A DNA stretch of 64,000 bases from Roseovarius spongiae (GTDB taxonomy: Bacteria; Pseudomonadota; Alphaproteobacteria; Rhodobacterales; Rhodobacteraceae). A program made the translations under genes and the position numbers. Each line of letters starts with the position of its first letter. Position 1 is the stretch's first letter. A model generated the notes under the pieces. It saw nothing but the letters and a program-made list of their open reading frames with translations. It was not told the origin of the DNA and ran no database searches. Location of the stretch: contig NZ_RAPE01000003.1 in the NCBI RefSeq assembly GCF_003651245.1, positions 62,001 through 126,000 on the forward strand, written 5' to 3'. This document shows, in pieces, positions 1 to 7,441 of the stretch.

Positions 1-114
1 CGGCTGGTCGGACTTGGGATCGACGCACTCCATCTGCGTCTGTGCGCCGACCTCGCCGACCACGCCAAGGCAGAGCGCGGCAGAGGCCAGGAACCTGCTG
101 AACATGGTTTTCAT
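1..114 (-). CDS. exported protein of unknown function, N-terminus only (cut by window edge)
   Basis: Only the first 38 codons are inside the window. They encode a basic start (MKTMFSR), a hydrophobic stretch and an AQT-like signal peptidase site near residue 25, then a mature start containing a Cys (METC-like context, QMECVDPK). It lies 13 bp after the stop of the DUF4384 gene and reads the same way, so it is probably the fifth gene of that operon. The function cannot be called from this fragment. Confidence 0.6.
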   Translation of the reverse strand, partial: MKTMFSRFLASAALCLGVVGEVGAQTQMECVDPKSDQP

Positions 115-127
115 GGAAATCTCCAAC

Positions 128-673
128 TCAATTCGTGATGCGGTATTCGATGTAGGTGACATCGCGCGCGGAACATTTTTCCCGTGATCTCTGGTGGTTG
201 CTGAGATGCAGGTTCATCTTTGACTGGCTCACCCTCTGCCCGGGAATGGCGTAGTCGTCCTCGTCAAGCTGATATTCCTCCTTGCTGGTCAGCGTGATCG
301 AGACCTTGCCGACGCCGATCCCCTCTTCCGGCGGATGGTAGAGCGGGAAACTGTCGCGCCCGCCAAAGCAATACTGTTGGCCGGCCTTGACCGGGGCGTA
401 GGTTTCGCCATCGGGATGGGTCAGCACGTTGGGGTAAAGCTGCTGGAAATCCCCTTTGATCGGTGCGTCGAACACCGACACGAAACCCGACTGGTTGGGC
501 GTGAAGCATAGCACCAGCAACTCGTTCACGCGAAAGCTGGGCTTGGAGGTGGCGGCGCCTTTCTCGTATTCGTCAAGGCCGGTCATGAAGGCGTCGATGC
601 AGGCGGCGCTGGCGGCAAAGGGCGCGCAGGCGATCGCGGCGGCGCAAATGGATTTGAGAAAATTCTTTTTCAT
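128..673 (-). CDS. exported DUF4384-type protein (181 aa)
   Basis: The protein begins with a clear signal peptide (MKKNFLKSICAAAIACAPFAASA, cleavage after about residue 23), which fixes the start; an upstream in-frame extension is basic and lacks a signal. Residues of about 45-140 fit the DUF4384 pattern: a strand pair (GFVSVFDAP), then LYPN, then a small-residue/aromatic core and a PLYHPPEEGIGVGKVSITLTS-like segment in which the usual family reads F.L..P.G.....al.S. DUF4384 is often found fused to, or next to, caspase-like C14 peptidases, but its function is not established. Fourth gene of a minus-strand exported-protein operon. Confidence 0.75.
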   Translation of the reverse strand: MKKNFLKSICAAAIACAPFAASAACIDAFMTGLDEYEKGAATSKPSFRVNELLVLCFTPNQSGFVSVFDAPIKGDFQQLYPNVLTHPDGETYAPVKAGQQYCFGGRDSFPLYHPPEEGIGVGKVSITLTSKEEYQLDEDDYAIPGQRVSQSKMNLHLSNHQRSREKCSARDVTYIEYRITN

Positions 674-686
674 GTCGAACTTTTCC

Positions 687-1229
687 TTACTCGGATGCGG
701 GGGCGAGAACGATCTCGACCGGGGCGTCGCCCGGCGGCGCATCAAGCGTGACCGCACCCGTGAGCGTGTGCCCGACAAGCGAATTCAGGGTCGCGTTCAC
801 TGTCATCGGATAGGCGGACTTGTCGCCGCTGACCGGAAGTTCGAGAGCATAGGGCGGGCCGCCCGCGGTCTCGATTGTCTTGACGGATGACGCGCCGTCG
901 GCGCCCTCGGCGCGCACGCTCAGCTCGCTGCCCGGCGGAACCATCAGCCGGACGAGATAGGTCACGCTGAGCGCGAGGTCGCGGGGCGCAGGGTTCGGCG
1001 GTGCTTTGCGGGTCATGGTCGGGCGTGGCTTTGGCTTGGGGACGGCTGCTGTGCGGGCGGGCGCAGGCGCCGGTTCGGGCGCAGTTGCCTGTTCCGCGGG
1101 TTTCGGCTTGGCCGCGCCGGCCCATGGCGTCGTCTCAGTGCAACTCATGAGAGCGACGGCGGTGAGGGCGCTCAGACCGATCCGCAGTCCGGGAACGATC
1201 CGCGATCGGGGTCCATTCAGGTTCGACAT
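687..1229 (-). CDS. lipoprotein with YscW/YbaY-type domain (180 aa)
   Basis: The start MSNLNGPRSR is followed by a hydrophobic segment ending in the lipobox-like ALMSC, so the Cys is predicted to be lipidated. A Pro/Ala/Lys-rich linker (about residues 30-70) would let it reach from the membrane. The C-terminal 100 residues (YLVRLMVPPGSELSVRAEG ... YPMTVNATL ... TGAVTLDAP) match the YscW/YbaY lipoprotein fold by pattern: a VPPGS turn for the usual LPPGA and a terminal hydrophobic strand. YscW proteins are pilotins and YbaY is uncharacterised. It starts 4 bp after the stop of the OmpA-domain gene, so the two are probably co-translated. The role is unknown; an assembly or anchoring factor is an inference. 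Confidence 0.7.
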   Translation of the reverse strand: MSNLNGPRSRIVPGLRIGLSALTAVALMSCTETTPWAGAAKPKPAEQATAPEPAPAPARTAAVPKPKPRPTMTRKAPPNPAPRDLALSVTYLVRLMVPPGSELSVRAEGADGASSVKTIETAGGPPYALELPVSGDKSAYPMTVNATLNSLVGHTLTGAVTLDAPPGDAPVEIVLAPASE

Positions 1230-1233
1230 GCAT

Positions 1234-1788
1234 CTACTCCAATGCGACGGGGGTGATCTCGACCCGGCGGTTGCGGGCGGAATTCGGGTTCTCGGCGTCC
1301 AGCAACTGCCTTTCGCCAAAGCTGCGGACCTTGACGACAAGGGCGAAGTCGACGGCGCTCAGCAGGTGGGCCGCGGCGGCGGCCGCGCGGGCGCGGCCCA
1401 GTTCCTCGTTCGCGGCGTCCGATCCGACGGCGTCTGTATGCCCGTCGATGAAATAGGCCGCGCCGCGCAGGGCGTCGTCGGCGGCGATCACCCCCGCCAC
1501 CCTGGCGAGCAGTTCCGCCGAGCGGGGCGTCACGCGCGCGCTGCCGAACTCGAACTCGATCGCGAAGGGCGCCGCTTCGACCGCCGGCTTGACCTCGTTG
1601 ATGGTGATGGCCCGCGTCTGTGACGCCTCTCGCGCGCGCGTCAGGGCGCATCTGATCTGCGCGCTGTCCGCCGACTCGCCCAGGACCTCCGGCAGCGCGC
1701 CGCAGGCGTCCCGCGCAGCTGACGGCCCCACCGCCACAAGCGCGGCGACCGCCGCCGCCAGCACCCCGAGCGCCGCCTTACCAGCCAT
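1234..1788 (-). CDS. OmpA-family periplasmic peptidoglycan-binding protein (184 aa)
   Basis: The start MAGKAALG is preceded by GGAGGG at good spacing. A signal peptide (to about residue 25) precedes a short Cys-containing region and an OmpA C-terminal domain (about residues 75-180). That domain has the hallmarks FEFGSA, GHTDAVG with the binding Asp, NEELGRARA with the binding Arg, and NSARNRRVEI at the end. The fold binds meso-diaminopimelate in peptidoglycan. There is no beta-barrel, so the protein is a soluble wall-binding module. Its position between a DUF4384 gene and a lipoprotein gene suggests that it anchors an envelope complex. Confidence 0.85.
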   Translation of the reverse strand: MAGKAALGVLAAAVAALVAVGPSAARDACGALPEVLGESADSAQIRCALTRAREASQTRAITINEVKPAVEAAPFAIEFEFGSARVTPRSAELLARVAGVIAADDALRGAAYFIDGHTDAVGSDAANEELGRARAAAAAAHLLSAVDFALVVKVRSFGERQLLDAENPNSARNRRVEITPVALE

Positions 1789-1814
1789 GTCGTTCCCTCC
1801 CCGCATCGCGCCGC

Positions 1815-2411
1815 CTATTGCGCGATCACGTATTCAAGCGTCGGGTCGCGGATTTTCGCGTCTCCCGTCGCCTCAAAGAACGCCGTCAGCGCGTCGGTGG
1901 TCTTGGCCGCTGGTTGCAGCGCGCGCGGAAAAGCCTTCTCCTGATCGAAAAGCGAGGCGATCAGCGCATCGAACGCCATGCTGTCGCCCTCCACCGCGAT
2001 GACCTTGACGATCTCGCTGCCGCCGTCGCCGCTGACTTCGAATTCGTAATTCGCGCCCTCGGCGGGCACCGTCATCACGTCCTGCGCCTGCGCCGCGCCG
2101 CCGTCCTCAACGAACTTGTTGGGATAGATCATCTGGATCGTCCCGGTCGCGTCCATGTTCAGGATATATACCTTGGTCCCTTTGACGCCGCTGATCTCGA
2201 ACGCGATCCGGTCGCCGGGGCGCAGCACGCCCTTGGCCGCGCTCGCCGCGTCGGCGACGTCCACGGGCTTCATCACCGCGCTCATCTTGGCCTCGCTCAC
2301 CTCGACCGCGCTCAGCGCGCGAAACCCGTCGAGCGCCGCGCTGTCGGCCTGCGCCAGACCGGCCGTGGCCAACAATGCGGCGATTGCCGTCATTCTGAGG
2401 GGATTGAACAT
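1815..2411 (-). CDS. exported DUF4384 protein, first gene of the operon (198 aa)
   Basis: MFNPLRMTAIAALLATAGLAQA is a standard signal peptide, and GGAG lies 8 nt before the ATG. Residues of about 65-150 follow DUF4384 well: LRPGDRIAFEISGVKG, YILNMDATGTIQMIYPNKF, then DVMTVPAEGANYEFEVSG and a VKVIAVEGD strand. It is the promoter-proximal gene, with a good sigma70-type promoter upstream. Having two separate, divergent DUF4384 proteins in one operon is unusual and suggests paired subunits. The function is unknown, and no caspase domain is visible inside the window. Confidence 0.75.
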   Translation of the reverse strand: MFNPLRMTAIAALLATAGLAQADSAALDGFRALSAVEVSEAKMSAVMKPVDVADAASAAKGVLRPGDRIAFEISGVKGTKVYILNMDATGTIQMIYPNKFVEDGGAAQAQDVMTVPAEGANYEFEVSGDGGSEIVKVIAVEGDSMAFDALIASLFDQEKAFPRALQPAAKTTDALTAFFEATGDAKIRDPTLEYVIAQ

Positions 2412-2455
2412 TCTCTTGCTCCTTTGTCGCGATCCATCCGCCGTCGTCAAAAGGA

Positions 2456-2484
2456 AAGATAGGCGAGGTCCGCTTGCCACTCAA
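2456..2484 (-). promoter_or_regulatory. sigma70-like promoter of the DUF4384/OmpA operon
   Basis: Reading the minus strand, TTGAGT is followed after exactly 17 bp by TATCTT. That puts the transcription start roughly 35-40 nt before the first ATG. Identified by eye only. Confidence 0.55.
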
Positions 2485-2495
2485 TCATGGTGGGC

Positions 2496-2524
2496 TTGAC
2501 TGATTAATAGGCGCCCAACTAATT
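2496..2524 (+). promoter_or_regulatory. possible promoter for the unknown two-gene operon
   Basis: TTGACT, a 17-bp spacer and CTAATT lie back-to-back with the divergent promoter of the DUF4384 operon. The -10 element is weak but the -35 is near consensus and the spacing is ideal. Confidence 0.45.
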
Positions 2525-2562
2525 TCTGGCAGGCATTTTCAAACCGTGCCGCCTCCCTCTAG

Positions 2563-3171
2563 ATGAGAGCCATGACGATGAGCTTCGCCACCGACATCAC
2601 GACGCTTGAGAGTTTGCGACGGGCCAAGACGGAATTCCACAACAATCTTTGCCGCGCCTCCACTGACAGCGATCCCGGACTGCTTCAGACCCTGCGCAGC
2701 GAGAACGTCTTTGTGCTGACCGAATTCCTGTTCCTGCTGCGCGCATTCGACCTGATCGCGCATCCCGCGCGACTGGAACGCTACATCCTGACCCATAACG
2801 ACCAGTTGCAGGATCTGATCGATGGGCCGGAGCGGCGCAGGCTGATGGGGCTCGAGGTTCCGCGTCTGAAGCGGGGGATGTTCAGCATGATCCAGATCCA
2901 CAAGGCCAAGGCCAACCTGCTGTCGGACACGCCGGGGCTCGACCAGGCGGATATCCAGCGGCTGACGATCATGCTGTTTTCGCCGGAGACCGGCCGCCGG
3001 GTGATCGAGAACATGGAAAGGGCGGGATTCCTCAGCCGGATCGCGACGCCCTATTATTCCAAGATCGTGCAATCGCACGGCGTGGCCGAAGATTGCTTTG
3101 CCCGCTATCTCGCGCAGGTGCGCGCCGACGTGCCGCCCGATGACGCGCCCCAAGAGGAGATCGAGGAATGA
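2563..3171 (+). CDS. unknown cytoplasmic helical protein (202 aa)
   Basis: I do not recognise a family. The protein lacks a signal peptide or membrane segment and is mainly amphipathic helix, with Leu/Arg-rich stretches (VFVLTEFLFLLRAFDLI, RRRLMGLEVPRLKRGMFSM) and an acidic C-terminus. Three closely spaced ATGs (codons 1, 4 and 6) are possible starts, with no decisive Shine-Dalgarno signal. Its stop overlaps the start of the next gene (ATGA), so the two are translationally coupled and probably function together. Confidence 0.65.
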   Translation: MRAMTMSFATDITTLESLRRAKTEFHNNLCRASTDSDPGLLQTLRSENVFVLTEFLFLLRAFDLIAHPARLERYILTHNDQLQDLIDGPERRRLMGLEVPRLKRGMFSMIQIHKAKANLLSDTPGLDQADIQRLTIMLFSPETGRRVIENMERAGFLSRIATPYYSKIVQSHGVAEDCFARYLAQVRADVPPDDAPQEEIEE

Positions 3172-3512
3172 AACAGCTGATGAGGGCGGCCGCCGCCGCG
3201 CTACTGATCGCCAGAGCCGCGCAGGCTTGCGAGGATGCTGACCCCGCGATGGGCGACGCCGTGCGCGACGTGCTGACCGGCGCGCAAGATGCGCGCATCA
3301 GCGATTGGGCGCACTATCTCAACGACAGGTTCCACACCGACGTGGCCTGCCGGCTGTCGCCGGGGATGAGCGCGGCGGACGTCCGCGCGCTCAACGACGC
3401 GCCCGAGGTGCTGATCGACCTCGCGATCGGCGCGGTCCAGACCCGCAATCAGTCCGACGCGCTCATGCTGATGCTGTCGGCGATGAAGCAGGGCGCCGAC
3501 GAGCAGGGCTGA
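3168..3512 (+). CDS. small exported protein of unknown function (114 aa)
   Basis: MKQLMRAAAAALLIARAAQA is a short signal peptide with cleavage before CEDAD, leaving a mature protein of roughly 94 residues with two Cys (CEDADP and VACRLSPG) that could form a disulfide. The mature part is helical and ends in a Met-rich segment (ALMLMLSAMKQG). No family is recognised. It overlaps the preceding gene by 4 bp. Confidence 0.6.
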   Translation: MKQLMRAAAAALLIARAAQACEDADPAMGDAVRDVLTGAQDARISDWAHYLNDRFHTDVACRLSPGMSAADVRALNDAPEVLIDLAIGAVQTRNQSDALMLMLSAMKQGADEQG

Positions 3513-3624
3513 GCGCGCGGCATGGCCGGTTTTCCGCGCCTCGCCCCCCAAAGCCGAGAACGCCGCGCCCCGCCAACGCGCGACCCAGAAGCTCGCCCTG
3601 CTCGTCGCCGCGGCTGGCCGCCGC

Positions 3625-4689
3625 TCAGGCGTCCGCCATTGCCGGCGCATCATCGCGGGACGAGGGAACCAGCGCGCGCACCAGGGCGCGCATGTGCAAG
3701 ACGCCCACCAGCCGGCCGTCCTCGGTGACCCGGTAGCGTTTGGTCGTGTCGCCGCCGGATTTCGCGATCACGGATTCCAGCGTGTCGTCATGGTCGACCT
3801 CTCCGGCCACTTCCCCCGGATCATCCCGCGTCTCTTCCATGACCGATCGGACGCGCAGCACGCGGGCGCGGTTGATGTCGGCGACAAAATCCTCGATATA
3901 GGGATCGTTGGGATTGAGCAGGATCTCCTGCGGCTCTCCCTGCTGAACGACATAGCCGTCCTTCAGGATCACCAGGTGATCGGCCAGCTTCAGCGCCTCG
4001 TCGAGATCGTGGGTGATGAAGACCACCGTTTTCTGCAACTCCTCCTGAAGATCGATCAGCAGGTTCTGCATGTCCGTACGGATGAGCGGATCAAGCGCCG
4101 AGAACGCCTCGTCCATCAGCATGATGTCGGAATTGCTGGTCAGCGCGCGGGCGATGCCGACGCGCTGCTGCATCCCGCCCGAAAGTTGCGCGGGGTATTG
4201 TCCCCCCTGCCCTTCCAGCCCGACGCGGTCCAGCCACTTGGTCGCTTCCTCCGCGTATTGCCGGCGGCTCTTGCCGCTGACCGCCGGCGCCAGCCCGGCG
4301 TTCTCGAGCACCGTGCGGTGCGGGAGCAGCGCGAATTTCTGGAACACCATCGACATGCGCTTCTGGCGCAACTCGCGCAGTTTTCCCTGCCTGTATTCCA
4401 GTATGTTCTCGCCATCGACCCAGACTTCGCCCGCCGTCGGTTCGATCAGGCGGTTGAGGTGACGGATGAGCGTCGACTTGCCCGAGCCCGAAAGCCCCAT
4501 GATCACGGTCGTCTTGCCGCGCGGCATGTCGACATTGATGTCGTTGAGGCCAAGGACATGCCCCGTCTCGGCCTGCAATTCGGCCTTGCCGATGCCGTCC
4601 CTGACCAGGTCCAGCACCGATCCCGGGGCGTCGCCAAAGATCTTGTAGAGGCCGCGGACCGAGATCTTGGGGGTGTTCTCGTCAACCAT
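3625..4689 (-). CDS. proV: glycine betaine/proline ABC transporter ATPase (ProV/OpuAA type)
   Basis: ATPase subunit of an osmoprotectant importer, acting on the cytoplasmic face. Visible motifs are Walker A GLSGSGKST (residues 65-73), the Q-loop region VFQKFALLPHRT, the signature LSGGMQQR, Walker B IMLMDEAFSALD and the switch VFITHDLDEA. The N-terminal 45 residues before Walker A are the usual ProV extension. The C-terminal 90 residues contain a reduced CBS-type region (RYRVTEDGRLVGVLHMRAL), which in OpuA senses ionic strength; here it looks like about one CBS unit. AGGAGG precedes the ATG. It is the last gene of proX-proW-proV, 11 bp after proW. Confidence 0.92.
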   Translation of the reverse strand: MVDENTPKISVRGLYKIFGDAPGSVLDLVRDGIGKAELQAETGHVLGLNDINVDMPRGKTTVIMGLSGSGKSTLIRHLNRLIEPTAGEVWVDGENILEYRQGKLRELRQKRMSMVFQKFALLPHRTVLENAGLAPAVSGKSRRQYAEEATKWLDRVGLEGQGGQYPAQLSGGMQQRVGIARALTSNSDIMLMDEAFSALDPLIRTDMQNLLIDLQEELQKTVVFITHDLDEALKLADHLVILKDGYVVQQGEPQEILLNPNDPYIEDFVADINRARVLRVRSVMEETRDDPGEVAGEVDHDDTLESVIAKSGGDTTKRYRVTEDGRLVGVLHMRALVRALVPSSRDDAPAMADA

Positions 4690-4700
4690 GCTCGCCTCCT

Positions 4701-5729
4701 TCAGCTTTTCTGCTGCGCGTTGATGCGCGCCAGCGCGGCCTTGGTCACCCTGTCGAGGATGATGGCCAGCAGCACGATCCCGAGACCCGAGAGCAGGCCG
4801 ACCCCCAGTTCAAGGTTGCGGATGCCGCGCAGCACCAGCACGCCCAGCCCCGGCGCCGAGACGAGCGAGGCGATGACGACCATGGCGAGGCTCATCATGA
4901 TGGTCTGGTTGACGCCGGCCATGATGTTGGGCAGCGCCAGCGGGATCTGCACCCCGTAGAGCTTCTGCCGCTTGGTCATGCCGAAGGCGTCGGCCGCCTC
5001 GATCACGTCCTTGTCCACCAGCCGGATGCCAAGATCCGTCAGCCGCACCACCGGCACGATGGCGTAGAGGATGATGGCGATGCCATATAGCTTGGGCTCG
5101 GTCACCGAAAAGAGGAAGATCAGCGGGATCAGATAGACGAAGGGCGGCAGCGTTTGCAGCATGTCGAGGATCGGTATGATCGCGCGCTGCACCCTGTCGC
5201 TGCGCGACATGGCGATGCCTATGGGCACCCCCAGCACCACGCATATCACCGCGCAGACGAAGATGATCGCGAGCGTCTGCATCGTGTAGTCGTAATAGTC
5301 GATGAAGGCGAGGAAACCGAACGCCGCCGCGACCAGCCCGACCAGCTTGAACGAGCGCCCGACGAGATAGACGATCAGCATCAAGGCCGGGATCATGATC
5401 CACCACGGCACGGATTGCATTAGCCAGAGCGCGTTCTCCAGCGCCCAGCTCAGCGGTTGCGTGATCGGGTCGACCACCACCTTGAGACTGTCCTTGATGT
5501 CGAGGAATCCATTCTCCAGCCCCAGCGTCACGTCGCGCGATTGCGGGATCGCGGCGCAGGCGTCGTGCAGCGCGTCGAGCGACGGAAACGGCGTGTCCCA
5601 GGCCGAGACGACCTGCTCTTCGCCGGTGGCCTCGCTCATCAGGTCGGCCATTGAGGTGATGCCGCCGCCTTCGTCACCGCACCATTCGCGCAAGCCGAGA
5701 CTGTCAAACAGAAAATCGTATGTCGCCAT
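4701..5729 (-). CDS. proW: glycine betaine/proline ABC transporter permease (ProW type)
   Basis: Integral membrane permease of 342 residues. The first 110 residues are a soluble N-terminal extension typical of ProW, followed by about six or seven membrane segments (PWWIMIPALMLIVYLVG, LAIIFVCAVICVVLGVPIG, FVYLIPLIFLF and so on). The binding-protein-dependent transport EAA loop reads DVIEAADAFGMTKRQKLYGV. The ATG preceded by GGAAGGA is preferred over an adjacent upstream TTG. It pairs with the ProV-type ATPase and the ProX-type binding protein. Confidence 0.92.
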   Translation of the reverse strand: MATYDFLFDSLGLREWCGDEGGGITSMADLMSEATGEEQVVSAWDTPFPSLDALHDACAAIPQSRDVTLGLENGFLDIKDSLKVVVDPITQPLSWALENALWLMQSVPWWIMIPALMLIVYLVGRSFKLVGLVAAAFGFLAFIDYYDYTMQTLAIIFVCAVICVVLGVPIGIAMSRSDRVQRAIIPILDMLQTLPPFVYLIPLIFLFSVTEPKLYGIAIILYAIVPVVRLTDLGIRLVDKDVIEAADAFGMTKRQKLYGVQIPLALPNIMAGVNQTIMMSLAMVVIASLVSAPGLGVLVLRGIRNLELGVGLLSGLGIVLLAIILDRVTKAALARINAQQKS

Positions 5730-5834
5730 CAAATCCTTCCCGGGCCGGGCGGCCTCTTGTCCGTTGACGCGCGCATCGCGTCATTGTTCTGCCGACGCGC
5801 AAATCGCGCCGCCGCTCCCTTCATGTCGATAATC

Positions 5835-5871
5835 ACGAAAGCGCTTCGCCCCCTGAACGAAACGCTTTCGT
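5835..5871. promoter_or_regulatory. 9-bp inverted repeat in the proX-proW gap
   Basis: ACGAAAGCG and CGCTTTCGT are perfect reverse complements separated by 19 bp. They lie between the strong hairpin after proX and the start of proW. The element could be a second RNA structure or an operator. No regulator can be named. Confidence 0.4.
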
Positions 5872-5892
5872 CACTGTATCGACCAAGGTGAA

Positions 5893-5916
5893 GGGCGGCG
5901 CCCCTTGGCGCCGCCC
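5893..5916 (-). terminator. perfect GC hairpin directly after proX (attenuator or mRNA stabiliser)
   Basis: GGGCGGCGCC and GGCGCCGCCC form a perfect 10-bp stem with a 4-nt loop, 14 bp beyond the proX stop. On the transcribed strand there is no U-tract after it, so partial termination or 3'-end protection of proX mRNA is more likely than full termination. Such a hairpin would give more binding protein than ProW/ProV. Confidence 0.6.
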
Positions 5917-5930
5917 CGTTCGAAGCCGCG

Positions 5931-6899
5931 TTACTTCAGCAGCTTCGACAGGTTCTCCTTGGCGTCGTCGTTCAGCCAGGTTTTCCACGTATCCTTGTTG
6001 TTCTGAAGGTAGTGGGCCGCTGCTTCCTCGGCCGTGGCGTTGTTCTCGTCCATCCAGGCCAGAAGGCTGCTCATCTCGTCGGTCTTGAAGGACAGTTTCG
6101 ACATGAATTCCGCCTCTTCGGGGTGGGAGTCGACGAAATCCTTGGTCGCGATCGTCAGGATCGGAGCGGTCGGAAAGGCCGACGGCTTGGGATCGGGGGT
6201 GTTCGGGTTCTGGTTGGCCGCGTGGGCTTCCTCGTCGAACGGCCCGAGATCCACGCTGACCATGTCATACTTGCCCAGCGGGGTCGTCGGCCCCCAGTAG
6301 TAGCCGAACCACGGCTCCTCGTTCTCGTAGGCCGAGGCCATCGAGGTCGCCAGCGTTTCGCCCGAACCGTGGTTGAACACGCTGATGTCGTGCCCCTCGA
6401 GGTCAAAGGCGCGCGCCAGGTTGTCGCTGGCGATGCGGCAGCCCCAGCCGTCGGGGCAGTTGTTGAACCGGCCGCCGACCAATTCGGGATGTTCGAGCAC
6501 GCCCTGAATGGTCTTCAACTCGGGGTGTTCTTCGGCCAGGTAGGCGGGGATCCACCAGCCTTCGACCCCGCCGGGATCGAGGATGCTGGTCAGTTCGACG
6601 ATCTTGCCGCTCTTTTTCAGCTTGGTATAGACGTCGCCGGCCGAGTTCGGCCACATTTCCGGCACGATGTCCGGCTCGTTGTTTTCCGCAAGCGAGGTCA
6701 CGGCCGGCGTGGTGTCCGACGGCACGACCTTGACGTCGCAGCCATAGCCCTGCTCCAGCAGGAACTTGGCGACCGCCACGTCGATCTTGGCCGAGGCCCA
6801 GTTCATTTCAGCCATCGACACCTCGCCGCAATCGTCCGCGGCCATCGCGGCGGCGGGAAGCATCAGCGCCAGCGCGGTTCCGAGTAGATACTTTTTCAT
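5931..6899 (-). CDS. proX: glycine betaine/choline-type ABC substrate-binding protein (ProX/OpuAC family)
   Basis: Periplasmic solute-binding protein of 322 residues. MKKYLLGTALALMLPAAAMA is the signal peptide and the mature protein starts ADDCGEV. The OpuAC-type domain is full length, with aromatic residues that usually form the quaternary-ammonium box visible in PEMWPNS, GWWIPAYL and EPWFGYYWGPT. Two Cys pairs (DDCGE/GYGCDV and NNCPDGWGC) may be disulfides. The upstream in-frame extension lacks sense as a signal peptide and is rejected. First gene of the uptake operon. The exact substrate (glycine betaine, proline betaine or choline) cannot be settled by eye. Confidence 0.9.
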   Translation of the reverse strand: MKKYLLGTALALMLPAAAMAADDCGEVSMAEMNWASAKIDVAVAKFLLEQGYGCDVKVVPSDTTPAVTSLAENNEPDIVPEMWPNSAGDVYTKLKKSGKIVELTSILDPGGVEGWWIPAYLAEEHPELKTIQGVLEHPELVGGRFNNCPDGWGCRIASDNLARAFDLEGHDISVFNHGSGETLATSMASAYENEEPWFGYYWGPTTPLGKYDMVSVDLGPFDEEAHAANQNPNTPDPKPSAFPTAPILTIATKDFVDSHPEEAEFMSKLSFKTDEMSSLLAWMDENNATAEEAAAHYLQNNKDTWKTWLNDDAKENLSKLLK

Positions 6900-7206
6900 G
6901 ACGTCGTCTCCTCTTGATCTTCGTCTTCCTGCGGCCTGCCCATGGGATGAGCAGCCCGCAACTTCGCGCGGAAACAGCCGTGTCAGGCTGTCCGCGACGA
7001 GTTCGGCCGTAGACAAACAAAAGCGCGCCGGAGGTTCAACCGCTTCTGCGGTAATATTTTTTATTGAAGAATGGAACTTTTCTCGGGTTCGCCTTGCGCC
7101 TTGAAGGCGCAGGAGAATCAGGAGCGGCGGATCGTCCCGGATCCGCAATCATCACGCCAAGTTGACACTATGCGCGCTTTTATGCCTCGTTGGCGGACGG
7201 TGGTTC
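6900..7206. other. intergenic region upstream of proX (307 bp)
   Basis: No gene is supported here. The region holds an AT-rich tract (around 7050-7075) unlike the GC-rich surroundings, which probably contains the proX promoter. It also holds an inverted repeat at 7095-7111 (TGCGCCTT G AAGGCGCA), a possible operator or hairpin. I could not place convincing -35/-10 boxes. Confidence 0.5.
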
Positions 7207-7283
7207 TGGCGACCCCGGCAGGATTCGAACCTGCAACCTGCCCCTTAGGAGGGGGCTGCTCTATCCAGTTGAGCCACGGGGCC
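7207..7283 (-). tRNA. tRNA-Arg (anticodon CCT)
   Basis: The reverse strand folds as a full cloverleaf: acceptor GGCCCCG/CGGGGTC, D-arm GCTC/GAGC, anticodon stem GCCCC/GGGGC with loop CTCCTAA (anticodon CCT, reading AGG), T-arm GCAGG-TTCGAAT-CCTGC, discriminator G and an encoded CCA. No sign of an integrated element using it as attachment site. Confidence 0.95.
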
Positions 7284-7441
7284 GCTGCGGGGGGTCTTAG
7301 CGGGGCGCTCCGCGCTTGTCACGCGTGCGAACCGCCGGAGGCGGCAAAAAACTGAGCGCGCCGGTCCGCGCCGCTACGGCTTGCGCCGGGCGCGGAGGTT
7401 CGGCTAGCATCGGGCGATCTCTCTTGCGATTGCCGAGCGCC

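Noticed and set aside
7207-7283. Attachment site for a mobile element in tRNA-Arg
   Set aside because: No integrase gene and no second copy of the tRNA 3' end found in the flanks.
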